A DNA stretch of 64,000 nucleotides, taken from Glacieibacterium sp965200405 (GTDB lineage: Bacteria > Pseudomonadota > Alphaproteobacteria > Sphingomonadales > Sphingomonadaceae). Within the stretch, counting starts at the first letter, position 1. Every line of letters starts with the position of its first letter. Of the stretch, positions 1 to 7,899 are shown one piece after another. The position numbers and the translations under genes are program-made. The DNA is taken from assembly GCF_965200405.1 (NCBI RefSeq), contig NZ_OZ241356.1:2976001-3040000 (forward strand), in the 5' to 3' direction. Below the pieces are notes generated by a model. The model worked only from the letters and a program-made list of their open reading frames with translations, was not told the origin of the DNA and made no database searches.

Positions 1-487
1 CCACCGTGATGTTGCCGCCGAAGGTGTTGCGTCCGTACAGCGTGCCCTGCGGCCCGCGCTGGACCTCGACCTGCTGGACGTCGACGAAGGGCACGTTCGC
101 TTGGGCGGCGCGGCTCTGATAGATGTTGTCGACATAGAAGCCGATCGAGGGGTCGCCCGAGGCGGCGACATTCTCGGTCCGGACGCCGCGGATGGCGGGT
201 CGGGCGTCGGAGCCGGAGCGACCGAACGAGAAGCCCGGCGTCAGCACCTCGACACGCGACAAGTCGCGAATATCGTTGCGCGCCAACGCACCACCGTCCA
301 GCGCCGTGACCGACAGCGGCACGTCCTGCAAGTTCTCGGTCTTGCGCTGCGCCGTCACGACGATGTCGGCAATTCCGGCCTCGGCGGCGTTTGGCGTTGG
401 CGCTGGCGGCGCAGCGTCCTGGGCATAGGCTGCCTCGGTCGCCAGCAGCAGCGCCAGGACCGACGCGACGGAGACTTGGATGCTCAT
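1..487 (-). CDS. TonB-dependent receptor, N-terminal part (cut by window edge)
   Basis: Reading leftward from an ATG at 487 the frame stays open to the window edge, giving about 162 residues. Visible in order are a signal peptide (hydrophobic LALLLATEAAYA, likely cleaved before QDAAP), an Ala/Pro spacer, a TonB-box-like stretch DIVVTAQRK at residues 41-49, and the first part of a plug domain ending in the conserved VEVQRGPQGTLYGRNTFGGN motif. Proteins of this family sit in the outer membrane and import scarce or bulky substrates using TonB energy. The barrel lies outside the window, so the substrate cannot be inferred. A perfect palindrome at 531-540 lies about 45 bp upstream of the start. 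The neighbouring SnoaL and MFS genes suggest a shared catabolic substrate, which is inference. Confidence 0.93.
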   Translation of the reverse strand, partial: MSIQVSVASVLALLLATEAAYAQDAAPPAPTPNAAEAGIADIVVTAQRKTENLQDVPLSVTALDGGALARNDIRDLSRVEVLTPGFSFGRSGSDARPAIRGVRTENVAASGDPSIGFYVDNIYQSRAAQANVPFVDVQQVEVQRGPQGTLYGRNTFGGNITV

Positions 488-530
488 GCTGTTCTCCCGG
501 CGGCTGGCCTATCCAGCGCTACGTCATGCC

Positions 531-540
531 GTAACGTTAC
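531..540. promoter_or_regulatory. 10-bp palindrome upstream of TonB receptor, possible operator
   Basis: GTAACGTTAC is a perfect palindrome lying in the 175-bp gap between the receptor start (487) and the end of the SnoaL gene (663). Position and symmetry would suit binding by a dimeric repressor or activator of the receptor. No regulator gene is adjacent, so this is only a candidate site. Confidence 0.3.
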
Positions 541-662
541 CCAGAGCGACGCCGAGTGCAATCGCAGTCACCCATTGGCTGCGAAGGTTTATCGCGCGCC
601 TGTTGCTACCAAGACACATTCGGCATGGCATCGCAGTCAACCACTCTCGCATAGTGATCGGT

Positions 663-1517
663 TCAGCGTCCCGTGTAGCTGATTTCCGGTCGGTGCAGCT
701 GGGCCCGGAGCGCCAGCGTATCGAGCATGGTCCGGTCCTCGACAACGCGACCGTCGGCGATGGTGAGGACGCTGCTGCCCAAGGCACGAACCCGCTTGCC
801 GGTCGGCGTATGGCCGAGCCCCTCGCCGAGGTGATGGCCGTGCAGGCGCCACAGGATCGCCACCCGGTCTCCGGAGACGATCGCGCGCTCGAATAGCAGG
901 ACGATGTCGGGCAGTGCCGCCATCAGGTCCGCCGTCCAGCGCATCTGCATGGCAGCGTCGCCTGACAAGCCATCGGGTCCGATCCAGCGTCCGGTGTCGA
1001 TCAGTCCGATCGCGCGCGTGTTCCAGACGCGGTGGAGCAGGGTGGCTGCGTCCTTGGCGCCTGCCGGCCAGTCATGCGGGAGCCGAGGAGCCTTATCCTC
1101 CGCAAGCTGGCCTCGCCCGGGCCGGAGTTCACCGAGCGCAGCATGAGCAGGATGGGCGCCACCAAGGGCAGCCGCCTCGGCTCCGACGTCGAGGCCGGCC
1201 TTCATGGCGCGCAGGCCGGCGTCGACGATCAACGTCTCGCCGACGATCCGGTCGCCCTCGCGACGCGCCCAGCGGTGGCCCGACCAGCCCGCGCCGGTTT
1301 CGAACACGATCATGTCGCCCAGATCCACCTGGATCGAGATGCCGTCGCCGACAATTGCCTGTGCCTCGGCCATCCGCCGGTCCCGCACAGCCTCGCGCCC
1401 ATGGACTGTGCCGAAGGCGTCCTCGACGGTGGCGCGGTACAAGTGGGTGGAGTCGATCAGGTCTAACCGCCGGTCGTTGACCGTTTCTGTTTCCAGTTCG
1501 GCAAGGCTCATCATCAC
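663..1517 (-). CDS. SnoaL/NTF2-like protein, degenerate first domain plus second domain
   Basis: This 284-residue protein ends with a recognisable SnoaL-like (NTF2-fold) domain, about residues 155-275. That domain carries RVWNTRAIGLID (163-174) and the HxPTGKRV-type turn GHTPTGKRV (235-243) typical of SnoaL-like cyclases and isomerases. The N-terminal half (about 20-100) looks like a shortened copy of the same fold. The fold forms a cone-shaped pocket for small hydrophobic substrates, but the reaction is not predictable from sequence. The start ATGATGATG at 1517 overlaps the stop of the upstream gene by 4 bp, so the two are probably translationally coupled. No signal peptide is visible, so it should be cytoplasmic. 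Several Met codons at the start leave the exact first residue open. Confidence 0.8.
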   Translation of the reverse strand: MMMSLAELETETVNDRRLDLIDSTHLYRATVEDAFGTVHGREAVRDRRMAEAQAIVGDGISIQVDLGDMIVFETGAGWSGHRWARREGDRIVGETLIVDAGLRAMKAGLDVGAEAAALGGAHPAHAALGELRPGRGQLAEDKAPRLPHDWPAGAKDAATLLHRVWNTRAIGLIDTGRWIGPDGLSGDAAMQMRWTADLMAALPDIVLLFERAIVSGDRVAILWRLHGHHLGEGLGHTPTGKRVRALGSSVLTIADGRVVEDRTMLDTLALRAQLHRPEISYTGR

Positions 1518-2626
1518 AATCCGCCTTCAATCTGGCGCAGCAGGGCGACCTCGTCGAAGACGATATGCTCCTCCACGATCAACCCGGCGGCGACGCGCCA
1601 ATGCGTGACGCCGAGAATATAGACCGGCCTCCCGGTCGGCGCCCCGTACATGCCGACGCCGTCATGCGTGCCGGCCAGCGACCAGCGCACGGCGACGTCG
1701 AGCTGGCCTTCTGCAACGACGACGCTGGCGACATGATCGACGACAATCCTGGCATCGCCGATGCAGCCCAGCAGTGCTGCCAGCCATCCGGTAATCTCGC
1801 CATGCCCGAACAATTCCCGGGCGCCGGGGCCATAGCAGCGCGCCCCCGGGTCATAGGCATCGCGCACCAGCCCGAACTGTCGGTGGTCCCAGATCCTGGA
1901 AAACACAGCATGCGCAAAGGCCCGGGTATCGGTCATGGGATCGGGCAGGGGCCCGCCGACGTAATGGCTGGCGGGTGAAGACATGATCGTCGCCATCAAG
2001 GCTTGGCGCCACTCGGCTGGACCGCCAGCGTCACGATCCTGCCGCGCCTGCGCCTTGGCGACCGCGCGCGGATCGAGGCGGAGGTCGAGCAACAACGCGC
2101 TGTTGTCGCGTACCAGCCATTCCTCGACGATCAGGTTACGCTCGCACAGGCAGTTGGCGATGGTCCGGAAGGTGGCGCGACGACCGGTTGCCGGCGCGAA
2201 CTCGGTGGCGCCAAGGTTCAGGCCGCTGCTGCCGATGCGGTGCGATGTCAGGTAACGGCCTGGGCCTTCCTCGGACCAGATGACCGCTTCGCCGCGCAAA
2301 GTCCGGTCGGGAAAGGCGGCGAGAGTGCGGACTGTGTTCGCTACTACACCCGAGACGCCTTCGATCGGCCCGGTCATCAGGTGCATGCGGCAATCCGGCG
2401 AGTAATGCGTCTCGATCAGGCCGATGTCCTTCTGCTCCCAGATCCGATGGGTGCAGCGAATGATGTAATCAACGATATCGGCGTAAACATCGTCGAAGCC
2501 GGGCAGAAATTGGCGGCGCGCACCCTGTGGCGCCAGCAGCTCGCCGATGTCGCGACCGTACAGCGATGGTATCGCAGTCACTTCCGGCGTCGCCGATGCG
2601 TGTCGATCCACGATCCGATCGCTCAT
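1514..2626 (-). CDS. Tandem two-domain SnoaL-like protein
   Basis: The 370-residue protein contains two SnoaL-like (NTF2-fold) domains, roughly 45-185 and 230-368. An internal duplication is visible: RIWEQKDIGLIETHYSP (61-77) aligns with RIWDHRQFGLVRDAYDP (244-260), and the same RxW-x4-IGL pattern recurs in the next gene. A late turn APTGRPV is typical of the family. Family members act as polyketide cyclases, hydratases, isomerases or non-enzymatic binders; nothing here selects one. The gene heads a leftward pair with the 284-residue paralogue and faces a third SnoaL gene across an 81-bp divergent promoter region (2627-2707). No signal peptide is seen. Confidence 0.85.
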   Translation of the reverse strand: MSDRIVDRHASATPEVTAIPSLYGRDIGELLAPQGARRQFLPGFDDVYADIVDYIIRCTHRIWEQKDIGLIETHYSPDCRMHLMTGPIEGVSGVVANTVRTLAAFPDRTLRGEAVIWSEEGPGRYLTSHRIGSSGLNLGATEFAPATGRRATFRTIANCLCERNLIVEEWLVRDNSALLLDLRLDPRAVAKAQARQDRDAGGPAEWRQALMATIMSSPASHYVGGPLPDPMTDTRAFAHAVFSRIWDHRQFGLVRDAYDPGARCYGPGARELFGHGEITGWLAALLGCIGDARIVVDHVASVVVAEGQLDVAVRWSLAGTHDGVGMYGAPTGRPVYILGVTHWRVAAGLIVEEHIVFDEVALLRQIEGGL

Positions 2627-2707
2627 TCGCTTGTATCCTCGCTGCGTATCTCGGCTTTACGGCAGGTGGTTTCGAAGTCAATATGACGGCCCAAAGAGAG
2701 GAATTCG

Positions 2708-3676
2708 ATGGACGCGTCGTCCCGACACCGGCCGTTATCCGAGGATGGCGCCGAGGCGCTGCTCGCAGTCCTGGCTGCGGACGTGACGTTGCACTCATGC
2801 CGCCCGCTGGACCGCGCCGACGGCCGGGATGCGGTGCGATCCGCGCTGATCGCGCCTTTGCTCGACAGTTTCGCCGGCCTCGAGGAGCGGCTAGACATTC
2901 TGATCGGCGGCAGTTTTTCCGGCAGCGATTGGACCGCCAGCACCGGTCATCTTGCGGGGATCTTTGCCAAGCCGCTGTTCGGTATCCCGGCGACCGGCGC
3001 CCCGGCGTTCCTGCGTTTCGGGCGCTTCGACCGGTGGGAAGACGGTGTCGTCGTCGAGATGATACTGCTGTTCGACTTGCCGGACCTAATGATGCAGGCC
3101 GGTGTCTGGCCGCTCGCCCGGCCGCTAGGTCGGTCGATCCTGCCCCCCGGGCCCGCGACGCGAGACGGCGTTGCCGCAGCGCCGGGAACGCCGAGCGAAG
3201 CGGCGTACAGTCTCAAGCTGGTAGAGGATATGATCGCCGGGCTGATGCGCTACGACGGGCAGGACCTTGCCTCGATGGCGATGGTCGACTTCTGGACACG
3301 CGACTTCTGGTGGTTCGGACCGGCCCCGATCGGCAGCTTCCGTGGCCATGCCGATTACGAGCGCGGCCACCAGCGACCGTTCCTGACCGCTTTCCCCGAC
3401 CGGATCGGCGGCAATCATCGCTGCCGCATCGGTGAGCGCAGCTATGTCGCCTCGACCGGTTGGCCCAGCATTCGCGCGACCCACAGCGGCGGCGGGTGGC
3501 TCGGCCTGCCGCCGACCGACAAGCCGATCACCATGCGGGTCATGGACTTCTGGCGCCGCGATGGCGATCGGTTGGCCGAGAACTGGGTGTTCATCGACAT
3601 CCCCGACCTGCTCGCGCAGCTTGGGCTGGACGTGTTCGCGCGGATGGCGGCGTTGCAACCTGTCGCGCGGCGGTGA
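2708..3676 (+). CDS. Tandem two-domain SnoaL-like protein
   Basis: This is a 322-residue protein with two SnoaL-like halves, about 12-135 and 165-310. The second half is the clearer one, with AMVDFWTRDFWWFGP (191-205), the turn GLPPTDKPITMRVMDFWR and the closing strand ENWVFIDIPDLLAQLG. A strong ribosome site (GAGAGGAA) lies 7 bp before the ATG at 2708. It is transcribed away from the other two SnoaL genes and overlaps the start of the MFS transporter (GTGA at 3673-3676). It therefore probably forms a rightward transcription unit with the transporter and perhaps the SGNH hydrolase. Substrate and reaction are unknown. The three paralogues together encode six SnoaL-type domains. Confidence 0.85.
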   Translation: MDASSRHRPLSEDGAEALLAVLAADVTLHSCRPLDRADGRDAVRSALIAPLLDSFAGLEERLDILIGGSFSGSDWTASTGHLAGIFAKPLFGIPATGAPAFLRFGRFDRWEDGVVVEMILLFDLPDLMMQAGVWPLARPLGRSILPPGPATRDGVAAAPGTPSEAAYSLKLVEDMIAGLMRYDGQDLASMAMVDFWTRDFWWFGPAPIGSFRGHADYERGHQRPFLTAFPDRIGGNHRCRIGERSYVASTGWPSIRATHSGGGWLGLPPTDKPITMRVMDFWRRDGDRLAENWVFIDIPDLLAQLGLDVFARMAALQPVARR

Positions 3677-4914
3677 CGCTCGCGGCTGGCGCTCTCGACG
3701 ACGGCTGGCGGACCGCTGAATCGATCCCGTTGTGGCGGCGGATTTGCGCCTTCGCCTTCCTGCTGATCGCTTATTTCTGTTACGCCTGGTCTTGGAACAC
3801 GGTCGATATCCTGCGGCCCTATGTTGCCGAAGACCTGCATCTGACGCTGACGCAGGCCGGTTCGATGTACAGCGCGCAGGCGGCGGGCGCGCTGCTCGGT
3901 GCCGTCGTCAACGGGCAGTTGGCCGATCGCTTCGGTCGCCGCAACGCCTTGGTCGTGGTGATGCTGTGCTATGGGTTGCTGCTGTTCGCCGGCGGCTATG
4001 TGACGACCTACCCCATGCTCGTCGCCCAGCGCTTCGCACTCGGCTACTTCACCGGGACGATGTACCCGATCACCGTCGGCATCTATGTCACGCTATTCCC
4101 ACAAGAGATCCGCGGCCGGTTGGCTGGCGTAGCGCTCGGGGTCTACAACGCGGCGGTGGCGCTGCTCGGTGCGGCCGGCGCGCTGGTGCTCGACCGGGAC
4201 TGGCGCATCCTGATGTACGTCGGGCTGTTCCCTGCCGCGATCTCGTTCCTCGCGCTGCTGGTCATGCCCGACGATCGACGGATCATCCCGCATGGCGGCG
4301 TCCGCCCGACTGCGACCATGCGGCGCCTGCCGGTGCTGGAACTGTTCAGGCCCGAGGTCCGGCGCCAGACCATGCTGCTGGTGCTGATGTGCGGGCTCAA
4401 CTTCTTCGCCTACCAGGCCTTCACCGGCTGGGTCACCACCTATCTGAAGAATGCGCGAGGGCTCGACGGCGTGGCGGTCGGCACCATCGTCTCGTGGCAG
4501 TTCTGGGGCAGTTGCCTCGGCGGCTTCGCCTGGGGTTGGGTGGCGGATCGCTATGGCCGGCGGGTCGGGGCGTTGGGGTTTCTGTTCGCCGCCCTGTTGA
4601 TCATAGGCTACCTCCGCGTGCCGACTTCGGTACCGGTACTGGCGGCGTCCGGTTTCCTGTACGGCTTTGCGATATCCTCGAGCGTCATCTGGGGACCCTG
4701 GCTGACCGAACTATACCCGCTGCACCTGCGTTCGACCGCGGCATCGATCTTCAACTGGGGTCGGATCATCAGCTTCTTCGCGCCGTTGATCACCGCCGGC
4801 ATATCGGAGCATTTCGGGCTGGTGACCGGCATGGCGCTGGCCAGCATCTGTTTCGTCATGGCAGCCGGAGTGTGGTGGCGGCTGCCCGAGACTCTGCCGC
4901 GCAGGGCAGGGTAG
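3673..4914 (+). CDS. MFS transporter, AAHS/sugar-porter-like
   Basis: The product is a 413-residue inner-membrane protein with about 12 hydrophobic segments. It has the MFS motif A after helix 2 (GQLADRFGRRNALVV) and a matching copy in the second half (GWVADRYGRRVGAL). The stretch WGPWLTELYPLHLRSTA resembles the late E-x-x-P-x-x-x-R motif of sugar and aromatic-acid:H+ symporters. I chose the GTG at 3673 because it overlaps the upstream stop (GTGA) and gives a normal-length protein; the longer open frame upstream is out-of-frame SnoaL coding sequence. It probably moves a small carboxylate or related compound across the inner membrane, complementing the TonB receptor at the window edge. The substrate is not determinable. 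Confidence 0.88.
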   Translation: MTLAAGALDDGWRTAESIPLWRRICAFAFLLIAYFCYAWSWNTVDILRPYVAEDLHLTLTQAGSMYSAQAAGALLGAVVNGQLADRFGRRNALVVVMLCYGLLLFAGGYVTTYPMLVAQRFALGYFTGTMYPITVGIYVTLFPQEIRGRLAGVALGVYNAAVALLGAAGALVLDRDWRILMYVGLFPAAISFLALLVMPDDRRIIPHGGVRPTATMRRLPVLELFRPEVRRQTMLLVLMCGLNFFAYQAFTGWVTTYLKNARGLDGVAVGTIVSWQFWGSCLGGFAWGWVADRYGRRVGALGFLFAALLIIGYLRVPTSVPVLAASGFLYGFAISSSVIWGPWLTELYPLHLRSTAASIFNWGRIISFFAPLITAGISEHFGLVTGMALASICFVMAAGVWWRLPETLPRRAG

Positions 4915-4964
4915 GGTGCCGCCCGGCCCTCGCTCTGGACGACCGACCTCGCTATGAAGGCTGG

Positions 4965-5828
4965 ATGAGAAACCGCCTCGCCGCCGCTGTCGTCGCGCTC
5001 ACGCTGGCGGGGGCAGCCGATGCGCGAACGATCCTGTTCGTCGGCAACAGCTTCACCTTCGGCGCAAACTCGCCGGTCCAGACCTTTCACCCGGACCGCG
5101 TCACCGACCTCAACCACGAAGGCATCGGCGGCGTACCGGCGCTGTTCAAGACTTTTGCCACCGAATCAGGCCTCGACTGGCAGGTCAGCCTCGAAACTTC
5201 CCCGGGCAAGAGCCTGGCTTTCCACTATGAGACCAAGCGCGACACGCTCGCGGGGCGTTGGGACGTGGTCATCCTGCAGGGTTACAGCACGCTTGACGCG
5301 GCCCGGCCGGGCAATCCTGAGACACATGTCTGCGCCGCCGGGCAACTTGCTGCAATGTTCAAGGCGGCCAATCCCAACGCGACCGTCGACCTGGTGACGA
5401 CCTGGTCGCGCGCCGACCTGACCTATCGGCCCGGAAGTCCATGGTCGGGCAAGCCGATCACAGCGATGGTCGGCGACCTCGCTGCGGCGAATGCGATGGC
5501 GGTTCGCGAATTCCGCACCATCAACGCAGCAATCCCGGTCGGCCAGAGCTGGATCCGGGCGTTCGACGCTGGTGTGGCCGATCCCGATCCCTACGACGGG
5601 ACCGACTTCGGCAAGGTCGATCTCTGGTCCTGGGACTATTATCACGCCAGCGCCGCGGGATATTACCTCGAGGCGCTGGTCGTTTTTGCCAGTGTGACCG
5701 GGGTGGACCCGCGCTCGCTCGGCGTGAAGGAAAGCGCCGCGCGCGAGATCGGCTTGTCCCCGGCTGTCGCGAAGGCGCTGCAGGGGATCGCCTTCGACGA
5801 GGTCGCCGCGACGAAGCTTCGCAAGTGA
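4965..5828 (+). CDS. Secreted SGNH/GDSL-type hydrolase
   Basis: The 287-residue protein starts at ATG 4965, preceded by GAAGG at 4956-4960. It has a signal peptide (MRNRLAAAVVALTLAGAADA). The mature part begins with TILFVGNSFTFG, an SGNH block-I motif with the catalytic Ser in GNSFT. It ends with WDYYHASAAGYY, where D and H fit block V. The layout resembles the DUF4886-type branch of SGNH hydrolases, which are esterases or lipases of unknown substrate. It lies 50 bp after the MFS gene in the same direction and may belong to the same catabolic unit, acting in the periplasm. A much longer frame upstream is an artefact of the GC-rich MFS coding region. Confidence 0.82.
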   Translation: MRNRLAAAVVALTLAGAADARTILFVGNSFTFGANSPVQTFHPDRVTDLNHEGIGGVPALFKTFATESGLDWQVSLETSPGKSLAFHYETKRDTLAGRWDVVILQGYSTLDAARPGNPETHVCAAGQLAAMFKAANPNATVDLVTTWSRADLTYRPGSPWSGKPITAMVGDLAAANAMAVREFRTINAAIPVGQSWIRAFDAGVADPDPYDGTDFGKVDLWSWDYYHASAAGYYLEALVVFASVTGVDPRSLGVKESAAREIGLSPAVAKALQGIAFDEVAATKLRK

Positions 5829-5838
5829 GTGCTGTGGT

Positions 5839-6843
5839 CTAGCGGCTGAAGAAGCCGCGTGCTCGGAGCCAGAGATAGACCAGCGCCGATGACGCGACAA
5901 CCAGGCCGACGGCGACGGCACTGCCGCTCGGCGACCCGGTCCAGGGCAAGCCGCCGGTGTTCATCCCGAAGATGCCGGTCACCAGGGTCGCGGGCAGCAG
6001 CAGCGCGCTGAGGATCGACAGCAGGTACAGGTTCTGGCTCGTCCGGCTGGCGGTCTGGATCTCCAGCTCCTCGCGAAGCAGTCGGAGATTGGCCTGTATC
6101 CCGGCGACATCGGCGTCCAACGAAGCCATGCGCTGAGCATGCTTGACCACGGAAGGTTCGAGTTCGATCGGCAATTCCTCATCGGCTTCGAGCCGGTGCA
6201 GCACATCGGTCAGGCCGGCCATCTGGCGGTGCAGCTGGATCGCCTGCTTGCGCACCTTGACCAGCGTCCGGGCATCCGGCTGCTGGCCCTCGTCGAGCAG
6301 TGCATCTTCGGCGGCCTGGACGACAGCGGTCAGGTCGACCGCGATGCGGTGGTTAACCTCGGCGATCGCCGTCATCAGCATATCGAGCGCGGCCGCCGTG
6401 GTCAAAGGTCGCGAACTCGCGCGGATCCGGTCGCGCACGACGTCCGCCGCACGGATCGGGTGCAGGCGAGCCGTGACGATGAGGCCCGGCTGGATCAGGA
6501 AGGTCAGCGAGCCGACGCCGCCGACCACGTCGCTGTCGAATTCTCGTTCGAAATCATGGATGATGCAGGCAACGGTGCCATTATCGATCAACGCGCGCTG
6601 GTGCCGGTCGGTCGACAGCAGCAGATCCCGGACCGCCGTCGGCAAGCTGCCCGCTTCGGCGAACCAGCGCCGCGTCCACTGGTCGGTCAAATTGACGTGC
6701 AGCCAGCGCAGGTCGGCCTCGGCGGCGCGGGTCAGTGGCAGGTCGAGGTCGGTCCGATCGAGGCCGGTCGCCCCACCCGCGGTCAGGTCATAACCCCAGA
6801 TCAGGCCGGAACGCAGCCCGCCAACCAAGGGCGACAAGGTCAT
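5839..6843 (-). CDS. zntB: CorA-family divalent cation transporter, ZntB-like
   Basis: This 334-residue protein has the CorA/ZntB architecture: a large cytoplasmic N-terminal alpha/beta domain, a long helical stalk (about 150-270), and two C-terminal transmembrane helices. The signature GMN tripeptide is present in VTGIFGMNTGGLPW between the helices. CorA proteins carry Mg2+, Ni2+ or Co2+ as pentamers; the ZntB branch carries Zn2+. I lean to ZntB because of the short second loop and overall length, but the ion is not certain. It is convergent with the SGNH hydrolase (10 bp between stops) and is followed upstream by a 126-bp gap in which I see nothing notable. Confidence 0.88.
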   Translation of the reverse strand: MTLSPLVGGLRSGLIWGYDLTAGGATGLDRTDLDLPLTRAAEADLRWLHVNLTDQWTRRWFAEAGSLPTAVRDLLLSTDRHQRALIDNGTVACIIHDFEREFDSDVVGGVGSLTFLIQPGLIVTARLHPIRAADVVRDRIRASSRPLTTAAALDMLMTAIAEVNHRIAVDLTAVVQAAEDALLDEGQQPDARTLVKVRKQAIQLHRQMAGLTDVLHRLEADEELPIELEPSVVKHAQRMASLDADVAGIQANLRLLREELEIQTASRTSQNLYLLSILSALLLPATLVTGIFGMNTGGLPWTGSPSGSAVAVGLVVASSALVYLWLRARGFFSR

Positions 6844-6969
6844 GACGCGCCAGCCACGTCAGCGCGTTGCGCTTGGGCGGCAAAGGCCGACATAAGCTGG
6901 TCGATGCAGTTCACATCTTCCTGCTAGCACGAGATATGTGACGGCTGGCTGCTGCACGTCGCTGCCGAG

Positions 6970-7899
6970 TTAAAACTTGGCCATCGCCGGTACGCGGGCG
7001 GCAGCCGCAGCGGCGATGATCTCATCCTCCGGCACGACATTGACCTCGACCTTCAGAGTCTGGGCGCCGGGGGCGAGGATGATGCCGTCGATCGGCGCGA
7101 CGTCGGAATAATCCCGACCGTTCGCCAGCACGATGTGGCTGGTCTGCGCCAGCACGGCGTTGGTCGGGTCGAAACCGATCCAGCCCTGGTCGTTGCCGCA
7201 CCAGATCGAGACCCAGGCATGGGTCGCATCGGCGCCTTCAAGGCGAGGCCGGCCCGGCGGCGGCGAGGTGCGCAGATAGCCGCTGACATAGGCGGCCGGC
7301 AGTCCGAGCCCACGGACGCCGCAGATCATGATGTGGGCGAAATCCTGGCAGACACCATGGCGGGCCTCGAACGCCTCCAGCGCCGGTGTCGAAACCGTCG
7401 TGGCGCTTGGGTCATAGACGAAGTCGTTGCGGATGCGGGTCATCAACTCGGCCGCGGCATCGGAGACCGGGCGGCCGGGCGTGAAGCTGACGCGGGCGTA
7501 GTCGGTGATTGCCGCGATGATCGGCGTCCGCCGCGTCGGGTACAGGAAGCTGGCGGGGCTGTCCGCTGCCAGGCTGCGACTGGCATTGGCCGAAGCGCGG
7601 ACGGCCTCCCAGGGGACGCTGTCGTGCAGGCCGAGCTGGACGCTGGTGCGGACGTCGACCCGCGATTTCGCCTCGATGATCAGCTTCTCGTGCGGGCGAT
7701 CGATGATGATGGTCTGGGTCGCCTCGCCAAACGCGCCGCGGCCGTGGAGCGTGCTCGACGGTTCCGGCGTGACGGTGACCTTGCTCTCCAGCAGCGACTG
7801 GAGCCCCGCCGTCGTCGGCGTCAGGCGCAGTACGCAACGCGCAAAGCTGACCGGCTTTTCATAGGTATAGGTCGTGCGGTGGCCGATCTCGTAGATCAT
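6970..7899 (-). CDS. Transglutaminase-like cysteine peptidase/ligase domain protein
   Basis: The 309-residue protein has an N-terminal bacterial transglutaminase beta domain (IYEIGHRTTYTYEKPVS) and a transglutaminase core with an intact catalytic triad: Cys in HGVCQDFAHIM, His in ATHAWVSIW and Asp in GWIGFDPTN. The start at 7899 overlaps the stop of the ATP-grasp gene as ATGA, so the two are translationally coupled. Longer in-frame starts lie inside that gene and are rejected. Known family context: this paralogue accompanies COG2307/COG2308 proteins and a DUF2126 transglutaminase in many proteobacteria. The set is predicted to make or process a peptide. No signal peptide is visible, so activity is probably cytoplasmic. 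Confidence 0.93.
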   Translation of the reverse strand: MIYEIGHRTTYTYEKPVSFARCVLRLTPTTAGLQSLLESKVTVTPEPSSTLHGRGAFGEATQTIIIDRPHEKLIIEAKSRVDVRTSVQLGLHDSVPWEAVRASANASRSLAADSPASFLYPTRRTPIIAAITDYARVSFTPGRPVSDAAAELMTRIRNDFVYDPSATTVSTPALEAFEARHGVCQDFAHIMICGVRGLGLPAAYVSGYLRTSPPPGRPRLEGADATHAWVSIWCGNDQGWIGFDPTNAVLAQTSHIVLANGRDYSDVAPIDGIILAPGAQTLKVEVNVVPEDEIIAAAAAARVPAMAKF

